From: Gemmobacter caeni
GTDB taxonomy: Bacteria; Pseudomonadota; Alphaproteobacteria; Rhodobacterales; Rhodobacteraceae
NCBI RefSeq assembly: GCF_003054195.1
Contig: NZ_QBKP01000019.1
Coordinates: 22,783-86,782 of the forward strand
DNA: 64,000 nt
Direction of reading: 5' to 3'
The position numbers were made by a program, and so were the translations under genes. Shown here in pieces: positions 10,227-22,719 of this stretch. Under the pieces are notes generated by a model, which worked only from the letters and a program-made list of their open reading frames with translations, searched no databases and was not told the origin of the DNA. Positions within the stretch are counted from its first letter, which is position 1, and every line of letters starts with the position of its first letter.

Positions 10227-11548
10227 GTCGCTTCTCCGATCAGGTGGAAATAGGTGCCGCTGGCCAGCCCCCGGCGCGATCCGGTTTCCGGGACGGCGGT
10301 GCCGTTGGCATCCTCGACTTGGGCGAGCGGCATATCGGGTTGCGCGAGGATGGTCGAGTAGTGAAATTCATGCCCGCGCAGCCTTGTGCCTTTGGCCATG
10401 CCGGGCATCGCGGCCTCCAGCCGTGCAAGGCGATAGCCCAAGTGCATCCTGCGCTTTTCATACGAGGTTTCAAGGCCCAGCAACCCCGCCATGCGATGCC
10501 GCTGCCCCTTCGCATCGACCAGACCGGCGCCCATCGCCATATAGCCCCCGCATTCGCCATGCACCGGGCGCGTGGCGGCGAAGGCGGTCAGGCGGGCGCG
10601 GAAACGCTCTGCCGCCGCCAGCGCGCCTGCATGCAGTTCGGGGTAGCCGCCGGGCAGCCAGCAGGTGGTGGCGCTGTCGTCGGGGCCTTCGTCGCCAAGC
10701 GGCGAGAAGGGCAGGATCTCGGCCCCCTGTGCGCGCCAGTCGGCCAGAAGATGCGGATAGGTGAAGGAAAACGCCGCATCCTGCGCCAGCGCGATGCGCT
10801 GGCCGGGGGGGGGCATGCGGCGGGCGGTACCGGGCCGTACGCGGGTCGTCCTGGCGGCATGGCGGAGCGCGTCAAGATCACAATGCGCGGCGATGAACGC
10901 CCCGGCCTCGTCAAGGATGCGGTGCAGATCTGCGGTCTCGCCCGCCTGCACCAGCCCCAGATGACGTTCCGGCAGTTCGATCGTGGCGCGGCGCGGCAGG
11001 GCGCCGAGCACCGCAACACCATGTGCCGCCATCCCGTCGCGGATCAGTGCCTCGTGCCGGGGGGAGGCCACACGGTTCAGGACCACCCCGGCAATGGTCA
11101 GCCCCGGACGCATGGCCTGGAACCCGAGCGCGGTGGCGGTAGCGCTTTGCGCCTGACCGGAGGTGTCGATCACCAGCACGACCGGCCAGCCCGTCAACTC
11201 TGCCAGATCGGCACTGGCGCCGATGCCGGTCTCGCCCGCTGCCGCCACCCCGTCACACAGGCCCATGGAGCCTTCGGCCAGTACCAGATCGGCCCCTGTC
11301 GCCGCTGCCAGCAGCGCGCCGATGCGCGGCGCGGGCATGGCCCAGGTATCAAGGTTGACAGAAACCCGGCCCGAGGCGGCGGTGTGAAAGGCGGGGTCGA
11401 TGTAATCGGGCCCGCTTTTGAACGGCTGCACCTCCAGCCCGGCGGCACGGAATGCGGCCAGCAGCCCAAGCGTCACCGTTGTCTTGCCGGTGCCCGAGGC
11501 GGGGGCCGAGATGATCAGACCCGGTGGCAGGGAAACGGGCGGCAGCAT
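10223..11548 (-). CDS. cobB: Hydrogenobyrinic acid a,c-diamide synthase
   Basis: 441 residues. Amidates the a and c side chains of hydrogenobyrinic acid using glutamine and ATP. The N-terminal P-loop IISAPASGTGKTTVTLGL lies at residues 12-29, the dethiobiotin-synthetase-like domain follows, and the C-terminal class I glutamine amidotransferase domain carries the catalytic Cys in HGECGGYMAMG and a late GHEFHYS His motif. In the aerobic pathway this step precedes cobalt insertion by CobNST. The gene overlaps cobM by one base (TAATG) and cobA by four, so it is translationally coupled on both sides. Confidence 0.94.
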   Translation of the reverse strand: MLPPVSLPPGLIISAPASGTGKTTVTLGLLAAFRAAGLEVQPFKSGPDYIDPAFHTAASGRVSVNLDTWAMPAPRIGALLAAATGADLVLAEGSMGLCDGVAAAGETGIGASADLAELTGWPVVLVIDTSGQAQSATATALGFQAMRPGLTIAGVVLNRVASPRHEALIRDGMAAHGVAVLGALPRRATIELPERHLGLVQAGETADLHRILDEAGAFIAAHCDLDALRHAARTTRVRPGTARRMPPPGQRIALAQDAAFSFTYPHLLADWRAQGAEILPFSPLGDEGPDDSATTCWLPGGYPELHAGALAAAERFRARLTAFAATRPVHGECGGYMAMGAGLVDAKGQRHRMAGLLGLETSYEKRRMHLGYRLARLEAAMPGMAKGTRLRGHEFHYSTILAQPDMPLAQVEDANGTAVPETGSRRGLASGTYFHLIGEAT

Positions 11549-12330
11549 TACAGGCCTTCGGGAAAGCGCGGATGGGTGCCGACCGGGCGATAGCGGCGGT
11601 CGTAGTCACCGGCATACAGGCGGCTTTCGCCGAAATCCTCGGCGGCCAGCGCGGGGCCGACAAGGATCAGCGCCGTGCGCTCCATCTCCGCCCCCACAGC
11701 GGTTTCCAGCGTAGAAAGCGTGGCGCGGACGATGAGCTGGTCGGGCCAGCTTGCGCGCCAGACCACGGCGACCGGGCAATCGCTGCCGTAATGCGGCGAA
11801 AGGGTTTTCACTACGGTTTCAAGCACATGTACCGAAAGGTGAATGGCCAGCGTCGCACCGGTGCGGGCAAAGTTTTCCAGCGCCTCGCCCTCGGGCATGG
11901 CGGTGGCACGGCCCGAGGTGCGGGTCAGCACCACCGATTGCGCGACGCCCGGCAGGGTGAGTTCGGCGCCCAAAGCCGCAGCGGCAGCGGCGAAGCTGGG
12001 CACGCCGGGCGTCACGTCATAGGGGATGCCAAGGGCGCGCAACCGGCGAAGCTGCTCCCCCATCGCCGACCAGACCGACAGGTCGCCCGAATGCAGCCGC
12101 GCGACATCGTGACCTTCGGCATGGGCGGTGGCGATCTCGGCCATGATCTGGTCAAGGCTCAGCGGTGCGGTGTTCACGATCCGCGCGCCGGGGGGGCAAT
12201 GGCTCAGCAGCGCCTCGGGCACCAGACTGCCCGCATAAAGACAGACCGGGCAGGCGGCGATCAGGTCGCGGCCGCGCAGGGTGATCAAGTCGGCCGCGCC
12301 GGGGCCTGCGCCGATGAAATGGACGGTCAT
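11548..12330 (-). CDS. cobM: Precorrin-4 C11-methyltransferase
   Basis: 260 residues. Adds a methyl group at C11 of precorrin-4 to give precorrin-5. It starts with [20 protein letters not shown], the SAM-binding N-terminus of the family; CLYAGSLVP and [16 protein letters not shown] are characteristic of CobM/Cbi[21 protein letters not shown] follows near residue 110. An in-frame upstream extension of 150 residues is antisense and low quality and is rejected. The ATG overlaps the cobE stop (ATGA). Confidence 0.94.
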   Translation of the reverse strand: MTVHFIGAGPGAADLITLRGRDLIAACPVCLYAGSLVPEALLSHCPPGARIVNTAPLSLDQIMAEIATAHAEGHDVARLHSGDLSVWSAMGEQLRRLRALGIPYDVTPGVPSFAAAAAALGAELTLPGVAQSVVLTRTSGRATAMPEGEALENFARTGATLAIHLSVHVLETVVKTLSPHYGSDCPVAVVWRASWPDQLIVRATLSTLETAVGAEMERTALILVGPALAAEDFGESRLYAGDYDRRYRPVGTHPRFPEGL

Positions 12331-12671
12331 GCGGGGATTCCTTGGGCAAGGGCCAGCGTCACACGCCCGCCGGGGGCAACAAGACGCGGGCAGATCAGGG
12401 GGGCGCCGGGGCCTGCGGCGGCAAGGGCGGCGGCCTCGGCGACCGAGCCAGCCCCATAGCGTGCGGGCTGGCGGGGCGAGGGGGTTTCGGTCGCCTGCGC
12501 GCGCAGGGCCGCCAGCGGTACGGCGATGACCGCGCGCCCGGCCAGCGCGGGATGTGCGGCCTTGTCCTCGGGAAGGGCGAGCACTTGGGGCGTGCAAGGC
12601 GCCAGTGCCAGTGCGGCGGCGAGGTCGGCCTCGGTGGCCGTACTGCGCAATCCGATCCCGGCGACGATCAT
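12327..12671 (-). CDS. cobE: Cobalamin biosynthesis protein CobE (CbiG C-terminal domain-like)
   Basis: 114 residues. The sequence begins [21 protein letters not shown], followed by the [12 protein letters not shown] region and [15 protein letters not shown] near residue 75, matching the single-domain CobE/CbiG_C family. CbiG opens the delta-lactone ring in the anaerobic pathway; the role of CobE in the aerobic route is less well defined. The start ATG overlaps the cobL stop as ATGA and the stop overlaps the cobM start in the same way, which fixes both ends. cobF, the usual partner in this part of the pathway, is not in the window. Confidence 0.88.
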   Translation of the reverse strand: MIVAGIGLRSTATEADLAAALALAPCTPQVLALPEDKAAHPALAGRAVIAVPLAALRAQATETPSPRQPARYGAGSVAEAAALAAAGPGAPLICPRLVAPGGRVTLALAQGIPA

Positions 12672-13831
12672 CGGGTGACGCTCCATTGTACCACGGGGCG
12701 GGCGGCCTGCCAGTCGCGGAAGGCGCCAAGGCGGCCGCTTTGGGCAAGGTCGATGCGCAGCAGGCTGCCGCCGTGGGTGGCATGGGCCGCGTAAAGCGTG
12801 GCCTCGGTTTCCAGCGTCACCGCATTGGCCACCAGCCTTGTGCCCTCGGGCAATTGCGCCCAGAGCTGTGTCAGCAGATCGGGCGTCAGCCCGCCGCCGA
12901 TGAACACGGCATCGGGGCGCGGCAGGTCTGCGATCCGTTCGGCGCTGTCGCCGTGGTGGGCGTGCAGGCGATGGGTCAGACCGAAGGCTTCGGCATTGGC
13001 GCGGATGTTCGGCAGCCGGTCGGCGCGGGCCTCTACCGCCGAGGCGCTGCCACCGGCAAGGCACCACTCGACCGAGACCGAGCCGGACCCTGCGCCCAGA
13101 TCCCACAGATGTTCCCCCGCGCGTGGCGCCAGTGCGGCCAGCGTCAGCGCCCGCACCGGGGCTTTGGTGATCTGGCCATCGCTTTGGAACAGCGTATCAG
13201 GCAGGCCGGGAGTGCGGGGCAGGCCGGGGTCGTGCGCCTCGATGGCCGCCAGCAGGGGGGCTTCGGGGGCGTCAGACGGCGCAGGGCCGATACGCTCTTG
13301 CGGGCCGCCAAGCCTTTCCAGCAGGGTGACACGGGCGTTGGGATGGCCGTTGGCGGTCAGCCAGTCGCAGAGCCCGGTCGCCGCCGCGCCGTCGCGCAGG
13401 GTGACCAGCGCGCGGGTGCCGCGTGTCAGTAGCGGTCGCAGCCGGGCGCAGGGCGCGGCGTGAAGGCCGAGGCAAAGCACCTCCTCCATGCGCCAGCCCA
13501 GCCGGTTGCAGGCCAGTTGAAAGGACGAGGGCGTGGGGTGGCTGACCCATTCTCCGGGCGCAAGGTCGCGGATCAGGCTGCCGCCCGCGCCATGCCAGAA
13601 CGGATCGCCGGAGGCCAGAACCACGGTGCGCCGCCCGCGCGCCGCCAGCACCGGGGCGGTGGAAAACGGCACCGGCCAGGCGACACCCCGCGACCCCGCC
13701 TGTGCCAGCGCCAGATGGCGCGGCCCGCCGATGATGATTTCCGCCGCATCCAGCAGGTCACGACTTGCGGCGGGCAGCCCGTCAAGGCCATCTTCGCCCA
13801 GACCGAGGATATGGAGCCAGGGATCAGCCAT
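12668..13831 (-). CDS. cobL: Precorrin-6Y C5,15-methyltransferase (decarboxylating)
   Basis: 387 residues, a fusion of two SAM enzymes (CbiE-like plus CbiT-like). It methylates C5 and C15 and decarboxylates the C12 acetate of precorrin-6B. The N-terminal CbiE-like domain starts [15 protein letters not shown] with [12 protein letters not shown] near 82. The C-terminal CbiT domain has [17 protein letters not shown] near 262 and FIGGG near 340. [10 protein letters not shown] was taken as the start; an ATG nine codons upstream would overlap cobK by 29 bp. The chosen ATG and the cobK ATG share the tetranucleotide CATG on opposite strands. Confidence 0.92.
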   Translation of the reverse strand: MADPWLHILGLGEDGLDGLPAASRDLLDAAEIIIGGPRHLALAQAGSRGVAWPVPFSTAPVLAARGRRTVVLASGDPFWHGAGGSLIRDLAPGEWVSHPTPSSFQLACNRLGWRMEEVLCLGLHAAPCARLRPLLTRGTRALVTLRDGAAATGLCDWLTANGHPNARVTLLERLGGPQERIGPAPSDAPEAPLLAAIEAHDPGLPRTPGLPDTLFQSDGQITKAPVRALTLAALAPRAGEHLWDLGAGSGSVSVEWCLAGGSASAVEARADRLPNIRANAEAFGLTHRLHAHHGDSAERIADLPRPDAVFIGGGLTPDLLTQLWAQLPEGTRLVANAVTLETEATLYAAHATHGGSLLRIDLAQSGRLGAFRDWQAARPVVQWSVTR

Positions 13832-14558
13832 GACGCGCATTCTTCTTCTGGGCGGCACGACCGAGGCGAGCGCCCTTGCCCGCGCTTTGGCCGGGACCGG
13901 GGCGGATGCGGTGTTTTCCTATGCCGGGCGCACCGATGCGCCCCTGGCCCAGCCCCTGCCGACCCGTGTCGGGGGCTTTGGCGGGGCCGAAGGGCTGACG
14001 GCCTGGCTGCGGGCCGAGGGGATCACGCATGTGATCGACGCGACCCATCCCTTCGCGGCGCAGATGAGCCACAACGCCGTTGCGGCCTGCGCCGCCACCG
14101 GCGTTGCGCTGGCCGCGCTGGAGCGTCCGGCATGGCAGGCCGGGCCGGGCGACCGCTGGACCTGCGTGCCTGATCTGGCGGAAGCGGTGGCGGCGGTGCC
14201 CAAGGCGGGCGCGCGGGTGTTTCTGGCGATCGGCAAGCAGCATGTCGCGGATTTCGCCCGGAAACCCGGTAACCACTATCTGCTGCGGCTGGTCGATCCG
14301 CCGGGCGTGCTGCCGCTGCCAGATGCGACGGCGGTGGTGGCGCGCGGTCCCTTCGATCTGGCGGGCGATCTGGTTTTGATGCGGGACCATCGCATCACCC
14401 ATGTCGTCGCCAAGAATGCCGGGGGCAGCGGCGCGCGCGCGAAGCTCGATGCCGCGCGTGACCTGGGTTTGCCGGTTGTGATGATCGACCGGCCCGCGAT
14501 CCCGCCGCGCGCGCGGTTCGGCGATGTCGCGAGCGTCATGGGCTGGCTGGCGCGCTGA
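13830..14558 (+). CDS. cobK: Precorrin-6A reductase
   Basis: 242 residues. NADPH-dependent reduction of precorrin-6A to precorrin-6B. The N-terminal RILLLGGTTEASALARAL motif, THVIDATHPFAAQMSHNAV near residue 68, RVFLAIGKQHV near 128, and VVAKNAGGSGARAKLDAARDLGLPVVMIDRP near 190 are all typical of CobK/CbiJ. It is the only cob gene in this stretch read from the plus strand, interrupting the minus-strand series between cobJ and cobL. Its start codon overlaps that of cobL, so its promoter must lie within cobL. Its 3' end converges on cobJ across an 80-bp gap that carries a repeat. Confidence 0.93.
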   Translation: MTRILLLGGTTEASALARALAGTGADAVFSYAGRTDAPLAQPLPTRVGGFGGAEGLTAWLRAEGITHVIDATHPFAAQMSHNAVAACAATGVALAALERPAWQAGPGDRWTCVPDLAEAVAAVPKAGARVFLAIGKQHVADFARKPGNHYLLRLVDPPGVLPLPDATAVVARGPFDLAGDLVLMRDHRITHVVAKNAGGSGARAKLDAARDLGLPVVMIDRPAIPPRARFGDVASVMGWLAR

Positions 14559-14599
14559 CCTGGCCGCCGCGCAAGTGGCGGGGACAGGATGCCTCCGGC

Positions 14600-14623
14600 G
14601 GGGATATTTGGGCCAAGATGAAA
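14600..14623. repeat. Short dispersed repeat, copy between cobK and cobJ
   Basis: A partial copy of the element also seen at 17869, 23693 and 23890. The conserved core is GATATTTGGGCCAAGATGAA. It lies in the 80-bp gap between the converging cobK and cobJ stops and lacks the GC-rich hairpin arm seen in the other copies. Confidence 0.7.
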
Positions 14624-14638
14624 CTGCGGCGCGGGGCA

Positions 14639-15370
14639 TCAGGCGGATCTTGGCGTGTAGACGTAGGGGCCGATACGGCGGGTGGCCGAATTGCCCACCA
14701 GAACGACCGTGCGCATGTCGGCCATATCCTCGGTCGCCTCGGCCAGTGCGACGGTGCGCAGGTGCTGTTCCGGGGTGGAGACCGCACGGGCAAAGGTGAT
14801 CAGCCGCGCGGGGTCACAGCATTCGCGCAGGATCTCCAGCACGCGGGCAAACTGGTGCGGGCGGGATTTTGACCGGGGGTTGTAGAAGGCCATGGCGAAA
14901 TCCGCCTCGGCGGCAAGGCGCAGCCGGCGTTCGACCAGCGCGAAGGGCTTGAGGTTGTCGCTGAGGTTGATGGCGCAGAAATCATGGCCCAGCGGTGCCC
15001 CGGCGGCGGCGGCGGCGGCCAGCATCGCCGTGATGCCGGGCAGCACCGTGATGGGGACATGCGCGAGGTCGGGCCGCGCCTCCAGCGCCTCGAATACCGC
15101 GCTGGCCATGGCGAAAACGCCGGGATCGCCCGAGGAGACCACGACAACCCGCGCGCCCTTTGCCGCCATTTCAAGCGCATGGGTGGCGCGGTCCAGCTCC
15201 ACCCGGTTGTCCGAAGGGTGCAGCGTCAGGCCCGGGCGCGGCGCCACGCGGGCGACGTAGGGGATATAGCCCACCACATCGGTGGCCTGATCCAGCGCCG
15301 CCGCGACCTCGGGCGTCACTTTCGCGGCGTCGCCGGGGCCAAGCCCCGCGATGATGACCGCGCCGGTCAT
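14639..15370 (-). CDS. cobJ: Precorrin-3B C17-methyltransferase
   Basis: 243 residues. Methylates C17 and drives ring contraction, turning precorrin-3B into precorrin-4. The N-terminus VIIAGLGPGDAAKVTPEV is the SAM-binding strand; VVGYIPYVARV and VVVVSSGDPGVFAMASAVFE (about residue 76) are typical of CobJ/CbiH; VLPGITAMLAAAAAAGAPLGHDFCAINLSD follows. AFYNPRSKSRPHQ is the CobJ signature near 165. It overlaps cobI by four bases (ATGA). It is the last gene of the riboswitch-proximal run before the strand switch at cobK. Confidence 0.95.
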   Translation of the reverse strand: MTGAVIIAGLGPGDAAKVTPEVAAALDQATDVVGYIPYVARVAPRPGLTLHPSDNRVELDRATHALEMAAKGARVVVVSSGDPGVFAMASAVFEALEARPDLAHVPITVLPGITAMLAAAAAAGAPLGHDFCAINLSDNLKPFALVERRLRLAAEADFAMAFYNPRSKSRPHQFARVLEILRECCDPARLITFARAVSTPEQHLRTVALAEATEDMADMRTVVLVGNSATRRIGPYVYTPRSA

Positions 15371-16092
15371 TCCGCAATCTCCGGCCGGCGGCCATGGCCA
15401 TGGACCAGAACCACCGCGAAATAGGGACAGTCGGCGGTATCCACCTCGGCCAGCGGCGCGATGCGCTGACCGGGCATGGTGCCGCGCTCGACCAGCCAGG
15501 CCTCGGACAGGCGGCCCGCGCTTTCCAGCGCGCGGCGGATCTTCGGCAGGTTGCGCCCGGTCTTCATCACCGCCAGCGCATCGGCGCGCTGCATATGCGC
15601 CACCAGATCGGGTTCGGGCAGGGTACCCATCAGCACGCTCAGCACATCGTCGCCCCAGGTGATGGGCTGGCCGGTGGCGTGCCAGCAGCCAGCCATGCCG
15701 GTGATACCGGGGATCACGCTGACCTCCACCCGGTCCTTCAGCCGGGCGTAGAGATGCATGAACGAGCCGTAGAAGAAGGGGTCGCCCTCACAGAGCACGA
15801 CCACCTCGCCGGGCAGGCTGGCCAGCCGGTCAGCCCAGGCGTCATAGAACCGCGCCAGCGCCCCGATATATTCGGGGCTGTCGAAGGGCAGTTCGGTGGT
15901 GACCGGATATTCCATCGCATATTCGGTGACACCGGGGGCGAGCATCCCCTCGACGATGCTGCGGGCCTGACCGCGCCGCCCGGCCTTGCGGAAATAGGCG
16001 ATCTGGCTGGCACCACGCAGGGCCCGGTCGGCACGGACCGAGATCAGGTCGGGGTCGCCCGGGCCAAGCCCGGCACAGATGATGCTGGCCAT
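15367..16092 (-). CDS. cobI: Precorrin-2 C20-methyltransferase
   Basis: 241 residues. Methylates precorrin-2 at C20 to give precorrin-3A. It has CAGLGPGDPDLISVRADRAL at the N-terminus, VVLCEGDPFFYGSFMHLYARL near residue 97, and VIPGITGMAGCWHATGQPITWGDD near 125, the last typical of CobI/CbiL. It is separated from cobH by three bases and overlaps cobJ by four. Confidence 0.95.
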   Translation of the reverse strand: MASIICAGLGPGDPDLISVRADRALRGASQIAYFRKAGRRGQARSIVEGMLAPGVTEYAMEYPVTTELPFDSPEYIGALARFYDAWADRLASLPGEVVVLCEGDPFFYGSFMHLYARLKDRVEVSVIPGITGMAGCWHATGQPITWGDDVLSVLMGTLPEPDLVAHMQRADALAVMKTGRNLPKIRRALESAGRLSEAWLVERGTMPGQRIAPLAEVDTADCPYFAVVLVHGHGRRPEIAE

Positions 16093-16095
16093 GGC

Positions 16096-16725
16096 CTATT
16101 CCTTCCGGCTGGCAAGCGCGTTGACGGCGGCGACCGCGATGGCCGAGCCGCCGAGCCGCCCCTCCACCGCCATGGCCGGGCAGGGCGGGGCTGCCATCAG
16201 CGCAGCCTTCGATTCCGCCGCGCCGATGAAGCCGACGGGGCAGCCGATGATCGCGGCAGGGCGCGGGGTGGCGGGGTCTTCCAGCAGGTTCAGCAGGTGG
16301 AAAAGCGCGGTTGGCGCATTGCCGATGGCCACCACCGCACCTGCCAGATGCGGCCGCCACAGTTCGACCGCCGCAGCACTTCGGGTATTGCCCATGGCGC
16401 GCGCAAGCTCCGGCACCTCCGGGTCATGCAGGGTGCAGATGACCGCATTGCCCGAAGGCAGGCGCGGCCGGGTGATGCCTTCGCTGACCATACGCGCATC
16501 GCAGAGGATCGGCGCGCCCGCCTCCAGTGCCGCCCGTGCCGCCACCGCCATGCCGGGGGTGAAACGGATGTGCTGCTCCAGCCCCACCATCCCGGCGGCA
16601 TGGATCATGCGGACCGCGACAATCTCCTCCTCCGGCGTGAAGCGCGCCAGATCGGCCTCGGCCCGGATCGTGGCGAAGGAATGCAGATAGATCGTGGCGC
16701 CATCGGTTTCATAGAGGTGTGGCAT
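16096..16725 (-). CDS. cobH: Precorrin-8X methylmutase
   Basis: 209 residues. Moves the methyl group from C11 to C12, converting precorrin-8X to hydrogenobyrinic acid. The catalytic His is expected in the VRMIHAAGMVGLEQHIRF segment around residues 38-55. PILCDARMVSEGI and the C-terminal PAAIIGCPVGFIGAAESKAAL motif are diagnostic of CobH/CbiC. It overlaps the cobG end by 17 bp. Confidence 0.96.
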   Translation of the reverse strand: MPHLYETDGATIYLHSFATIRAEADLARFTPEEEIVAVRMIHAAGMVGLEQHIRFTPGMAVAARAALEAGAPILCDARMVSEGITRPRLPSGNAVICTLHDPEVPELARAMGNTRSAAAVELWRPHLAGAVVAIGNAPTALFHLLNLLEDPATPRPAAIIGCPVGFIGAAESKAALMAAPPCPAMAVEGRLGGSAIAVAAVNALASRKE

Positions 16726-17964
16726 CGGGGTCGCTCAGTCGTTCGGGCCGGGCCAGGAGCGCGGCGGCGGTGGTATGGGAAAGCGCCGGCGCATCGGCGC
16801 GGCCATTGCGGATGAGGGCAAAGCCCTCGGGTGTGGCGGTCAGGGTGAGGGGGGCGGGGCCGGGATGGGCACACCCCTTGGCGCAGCCCGAGACATGCGT
16901 GAGCCGGTCCAGATGCGGTGCAAGCTGCCGCGCCAGATCACGGACCGGCCGATGCGCCTGCCCGCAACCGGGGGCACCGGTGCAGGCGATGACGCGCAGC
17001 AGCGGGTCGGCCGGATCGGTGAGCAGGCCGGGCAGGTCCGGCGCCTGTGCGGCGCCCTCCACCAGCAGCATGCGCCAGGGCGTCACCCGCAGCGCGCCGA
17101 ACCGCGCCAGCGCGGCAAGCGTTCCGGCCTCCATCTGCCCGAAGGCGAAGCCTACCAGCACGCCACCCGGCACCGGGCCGGGGCGGGGCTCAAATCCCTG
17201 CGCTGTGGTTTCGATCCCGAAGCCCGGCGGCAGGGCACCGCTGCGGATCAGTGCCGCCATCCGGCCTCGCCCGCCCTGTACGCCGCCTGCGGCCAGAAAC
17301 CAGCGTGCCAGTGTCAGCGCCTCGGTTGCCGCCGTGTCCGGCGGAACCGGCTTCGCCAACGCTGTGCCATCGGGGCGCAACAGCAGCGCGTCGCCATGCC
17401 GCTCGATCCGAATGTCGGCGGCGGTGGCCTCCAGCACGCGTGCCGCGCCGGTATCGACCGCGAAGCCAAATTTTCCCGGCAGGTCCGGCGCATCCGGCGC
17501 AGCCAGAGCCGCCGCCAGATCCGCCGCGATGCGCAGCGTCAGCGCGTCGTGAAACGGCTGCACCACGATGTTGCGGCGCGTTTCGGTGGCCACATCGGCG
17601 TCGATCAGCCCCAGCCCGCGCAGCCCCTCGACCAGCGCGCCATGGCTTTCCGCCCGCACCCCGCGCAGCTGCACATTGGCCCGCGCCGAAAGGTCGATCC
17701 GCCCGTTGCCATGCGCGGCGGCCAGAGCGGCAATCCCCGCCGCCTGTTCCATGCTCAGCCGCCCCAGCCGGGGCCGCACCCGCACCACCAGCCCGTCGCC
17801 CGAGACCATCGGCCGCAACGCGCCGGGGCACCAGCCCTGAATGACCGGGTCTGGCCCCGGCGGCCTGCTTTCATCCTGGCCCAAATATCCTCGGGGGGAG
17901 GGGGCGTAGCCCCCGCGGGGGGCAGACAGCCCCCCGGCGACCGGAACGCCTTTGCCGACGCCGC

Positions 17965-17968
<4 letters not shown>
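16709..17968 (-). CDS. cobG: Precorrin-3B synthase
   Basis: 419 residues. An iron-sulfur oxygenase of the sulfite/nitrite reductase fold that hydroxylates C20 of precorrin-3A with O2, marking the aerobic route. The recognisable domain starts near residue 43 (IQGWCPGALRPMVSGDGLVVRVRP), with DLSARANVQLRGV near 95 and the 4Fe-4S ligand region CTGAPGCGQAHRPV plus HVSGCAKGCAHPG near the C-terminus. The start is fixed by ATGA overlap with cobN. Odd: residues 11-33 are encoded by a dispersed repeat element that elsewhere is intergenic, giving a Gly/Pro/Ser-rich leader absent from the conserved domain. No ATG or GTG start is available after it until Met52. Confidence 0.92.
17869..17936. repeat. Dispersed repeat element inside the 5' end of cobG
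   Basis: It has the same layout as the copies near 23.7-23.9 kb: a TTTCATCNTGGCC...AAATATCC core (17869-17890) followed by a GC-rich hairpin GGGGGC-GTA-GCCCCC (17900-17914) and a second G/C inverted run. Here the element is read through in frame as cobG codons 11-33. Confidence 0.75.
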
Positions 17969-21198
<3,230 letters not shown>

Positions 21199-21201
21199 GG
21201 C

Positions 21202-22236
21202 TCAGCCCTCCAGCACGGTGCGGATGGCGGCTTCGTTCACCTTGTCATGCTCGGCGATGACCACCAGACGGGTCGCACGCGGTGTGTCGCCCCAGGGGCG
21301 GTCATATTGTGCCCGTACCCGCGCGCCCACGGCCTGCACCAGCATCCGCATCGGCTTGCCCGCTACGGCGACATAGCCCTTCACGCGCAGGATGTCCTGT
21401 TCGCAGGCCAGCCGGATGATTGCGGCTTGCAGCGCCTCTGGGTCCGCCACCTCGCCCAGTTCGATCACCACCGTGTCGAAATCATCATGTTCATGGTCAT
21501 CATGGCCATCGTGATGGCTCGGGCGGGCGGCAAGGTCGTCTTCGGCTGCCGCATTCAGACCAAGCACGACACGCGGGTCCACCACACCTTCCGAAACGGG
21601 CAGGATCGGCAGCTTGCGCGGCGCCTCGGCCTCGATCACCCCGCGCGCGGCGGCCAGACCGGCCTCGCCCGCGAGGTCGGCCTTGGTCAGCAACACCAGA
21701 TCGGCGCAGGCGATCTGATCCTCGAACACCTCGGACAGCGGGGTTTCGTGGTCAAGACTGTCATCGGCGGCGCGCTGCGCCTCCACCGCCGAGACATCGG
21801 GGGCGAAACGCCCCGCCGCCACCGCCTCGGCATCGGCCAGCGCCACCACGCCATCCACCGTGATGCGCGAGCGGATCGCGGGCCAGTCGAAGGCTTTCAG
21901 CAGCGGTTTCGGCAGCGCGAGGCCCGAGGTTTCGATCAGGATATGATCGGGGCGCTGCGGCATCGCCATCAGCGCCTCGATCGTCGGAATGAAATCCTCG
22001 GCCACGGTGCAGCAGATGCAACCATTCGCCAGTTCCACGATATTCTCGGCCGGGCAATTCGCATCGGCGCAGGATTTCAGGATCTCGCCATCCACCCCCA
22101 CGGTGCCGAATTCATTGACCAGAACGGCCAGCCGCTTGCCTTGCGGATTGGCCATGAGATGCCGGATCAGCGTGGTCTTGCCCGAACCCAGAAAGCCGGT
22201 GATCACGGTAACGGGGACTTTGGTCAGATCGGTCAT
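21202..22236 (-). CDS. cobW: CobW, COG0523 metal-chaperone GTPase
   Basis: 344 residues. A G3E-family GTPase thought to deliver cobalt to the CobNST chelatase. Walker A is GFLGSGKT at residues 14-21; the metal-site motif NGCICCTV has its CxCC cysteines at 73-76; ETSGLALP and the LVLLTKADL G4-type motif follow; a His/Asp-rich stretch (SHHDGHDDHEHDD) lies near residue 240 before the C-terminal CobW_C domain. Its position directly before cobN, behind a B12 riboswitch, supports the cobalt role over the zinc-linked paralogues. It overlaps the DUF1636 gene by 4 bp. Confidence 0.94.
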   Translation of the reverse strand: MTDLTKVPVTVITGFLGSGKTTLIRHLMANPQGKRLAVLVNEFGTVGVDGEILKSCADANCPAENIVELANGCICCTVAEDFIPTIEALMAMPQRPDHILIETSGLALPKPLLKAFDWPAIRSRITVDGVVALADAEAVAAGRFAPDVSAVEAQRAADDSLDHETPLSEVFEDQIACADLVLLTKADLAGEAGLAAARGVIEAEAPRKLPILPVSEGVVDPRVVLGLNAAAEDDLAARPSHHDGHDDHEHDDFDTVVIELGEVADPEALQAAIIRLACEQDILRVKGYVAVAGKPMRMLVQAVGARVRAQYDRPWGDTPRATRLVVIAEHDKVNEAAIRTVLEG

Positions 22237-22616
22237 TCGGCGGCTTCCTGTGTTGCGTCAGAGGGGAATGGGGGGATGCGGGCAAGGCATTGCTTGCGGA
22301 ACACCTCGGGTCGCTCGCGCCAGGGCACCACTCCGTCAGCGGTTCCGGCATAGCGCGTGGCGCCGTCCAGAATGGCCGCGACATGGGTTTCGGGGTCCAG
22401 CCGGCCATAGACATAGGTCCATTTGCCGGGGGCAGAGAGTGCGACGGCACAGCCGTTGGAACAGGCCGACAGGCATTCGACCCCGACGATACACACGCCT
22501 TCCGGCGCGCCTGCCTGAGCCAGTGCCTCGTGCAGCACGGCACCGGGGCGCGGCGCGGCGGGGTCCACCCCCTCGCGCCGGCAGGTCAGACAGACATGGA
22601 GCGTGGTCTGCGCCAT
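22233..22616 (-). CDS. DUF1636 small metal-binding protein
   Basis: 127 residues. It contains CLTCRREG (residues 9-16) and CIVGVECLSACSNGCAVAL (about 42-60), a four-Cys pattern like a thioredoxin-fold 2Fe-2S or metal-binding protein. Members of this family commonly sit beside cobW and cobN. It is the first gene after the cobalamin riboswitch, so it is part of the B12-repressed transcript. A role as cobalt or Fe-S carrier for the chelatase is an inference from context. The ribosome-binding site is inside a hairpin (see 22622-22646). Confidence 0.85.
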   Translation of the reverse strand: MAQTTLHVCLTCRREGVDPAAPRPGAVLHEALAQAGAPEGVCIVGVECLSACSNGCAVALSAPGKWTYVYGRLDPETHVAAILDGATRYAGTADGVVPWRERPEVFRKQCLARIPPFPSDATQEAAE

Positions 22617-22621
22617 CGGAT

Positions 22622-22646
22622 CATCCCTTCCTTGGCAAAAGGGATG
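22622..22646 (-). promoter_or_regulatory. RBS-sequestering hairpin of the cob leader
   Basis: On the minus strand, CATCCCTT pairs with AAGGGATG eight for eight around a 9-base loop. The Shine-Dalgarno AAGGAAGGG lies in the loop end and 3' arm, five bases before the ATG at 22616. This looks like the expression platform of the riboswitch, working on translation initiation. Confidence 0.6.
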
Positions 22647-22719
22647 CAGGCGCGGAAGGGGTGACAGGCAGTCACCTCTGCCGGTCGCGGAACACCCCGT
22701 CCGCCCGTCAAAACAGATC

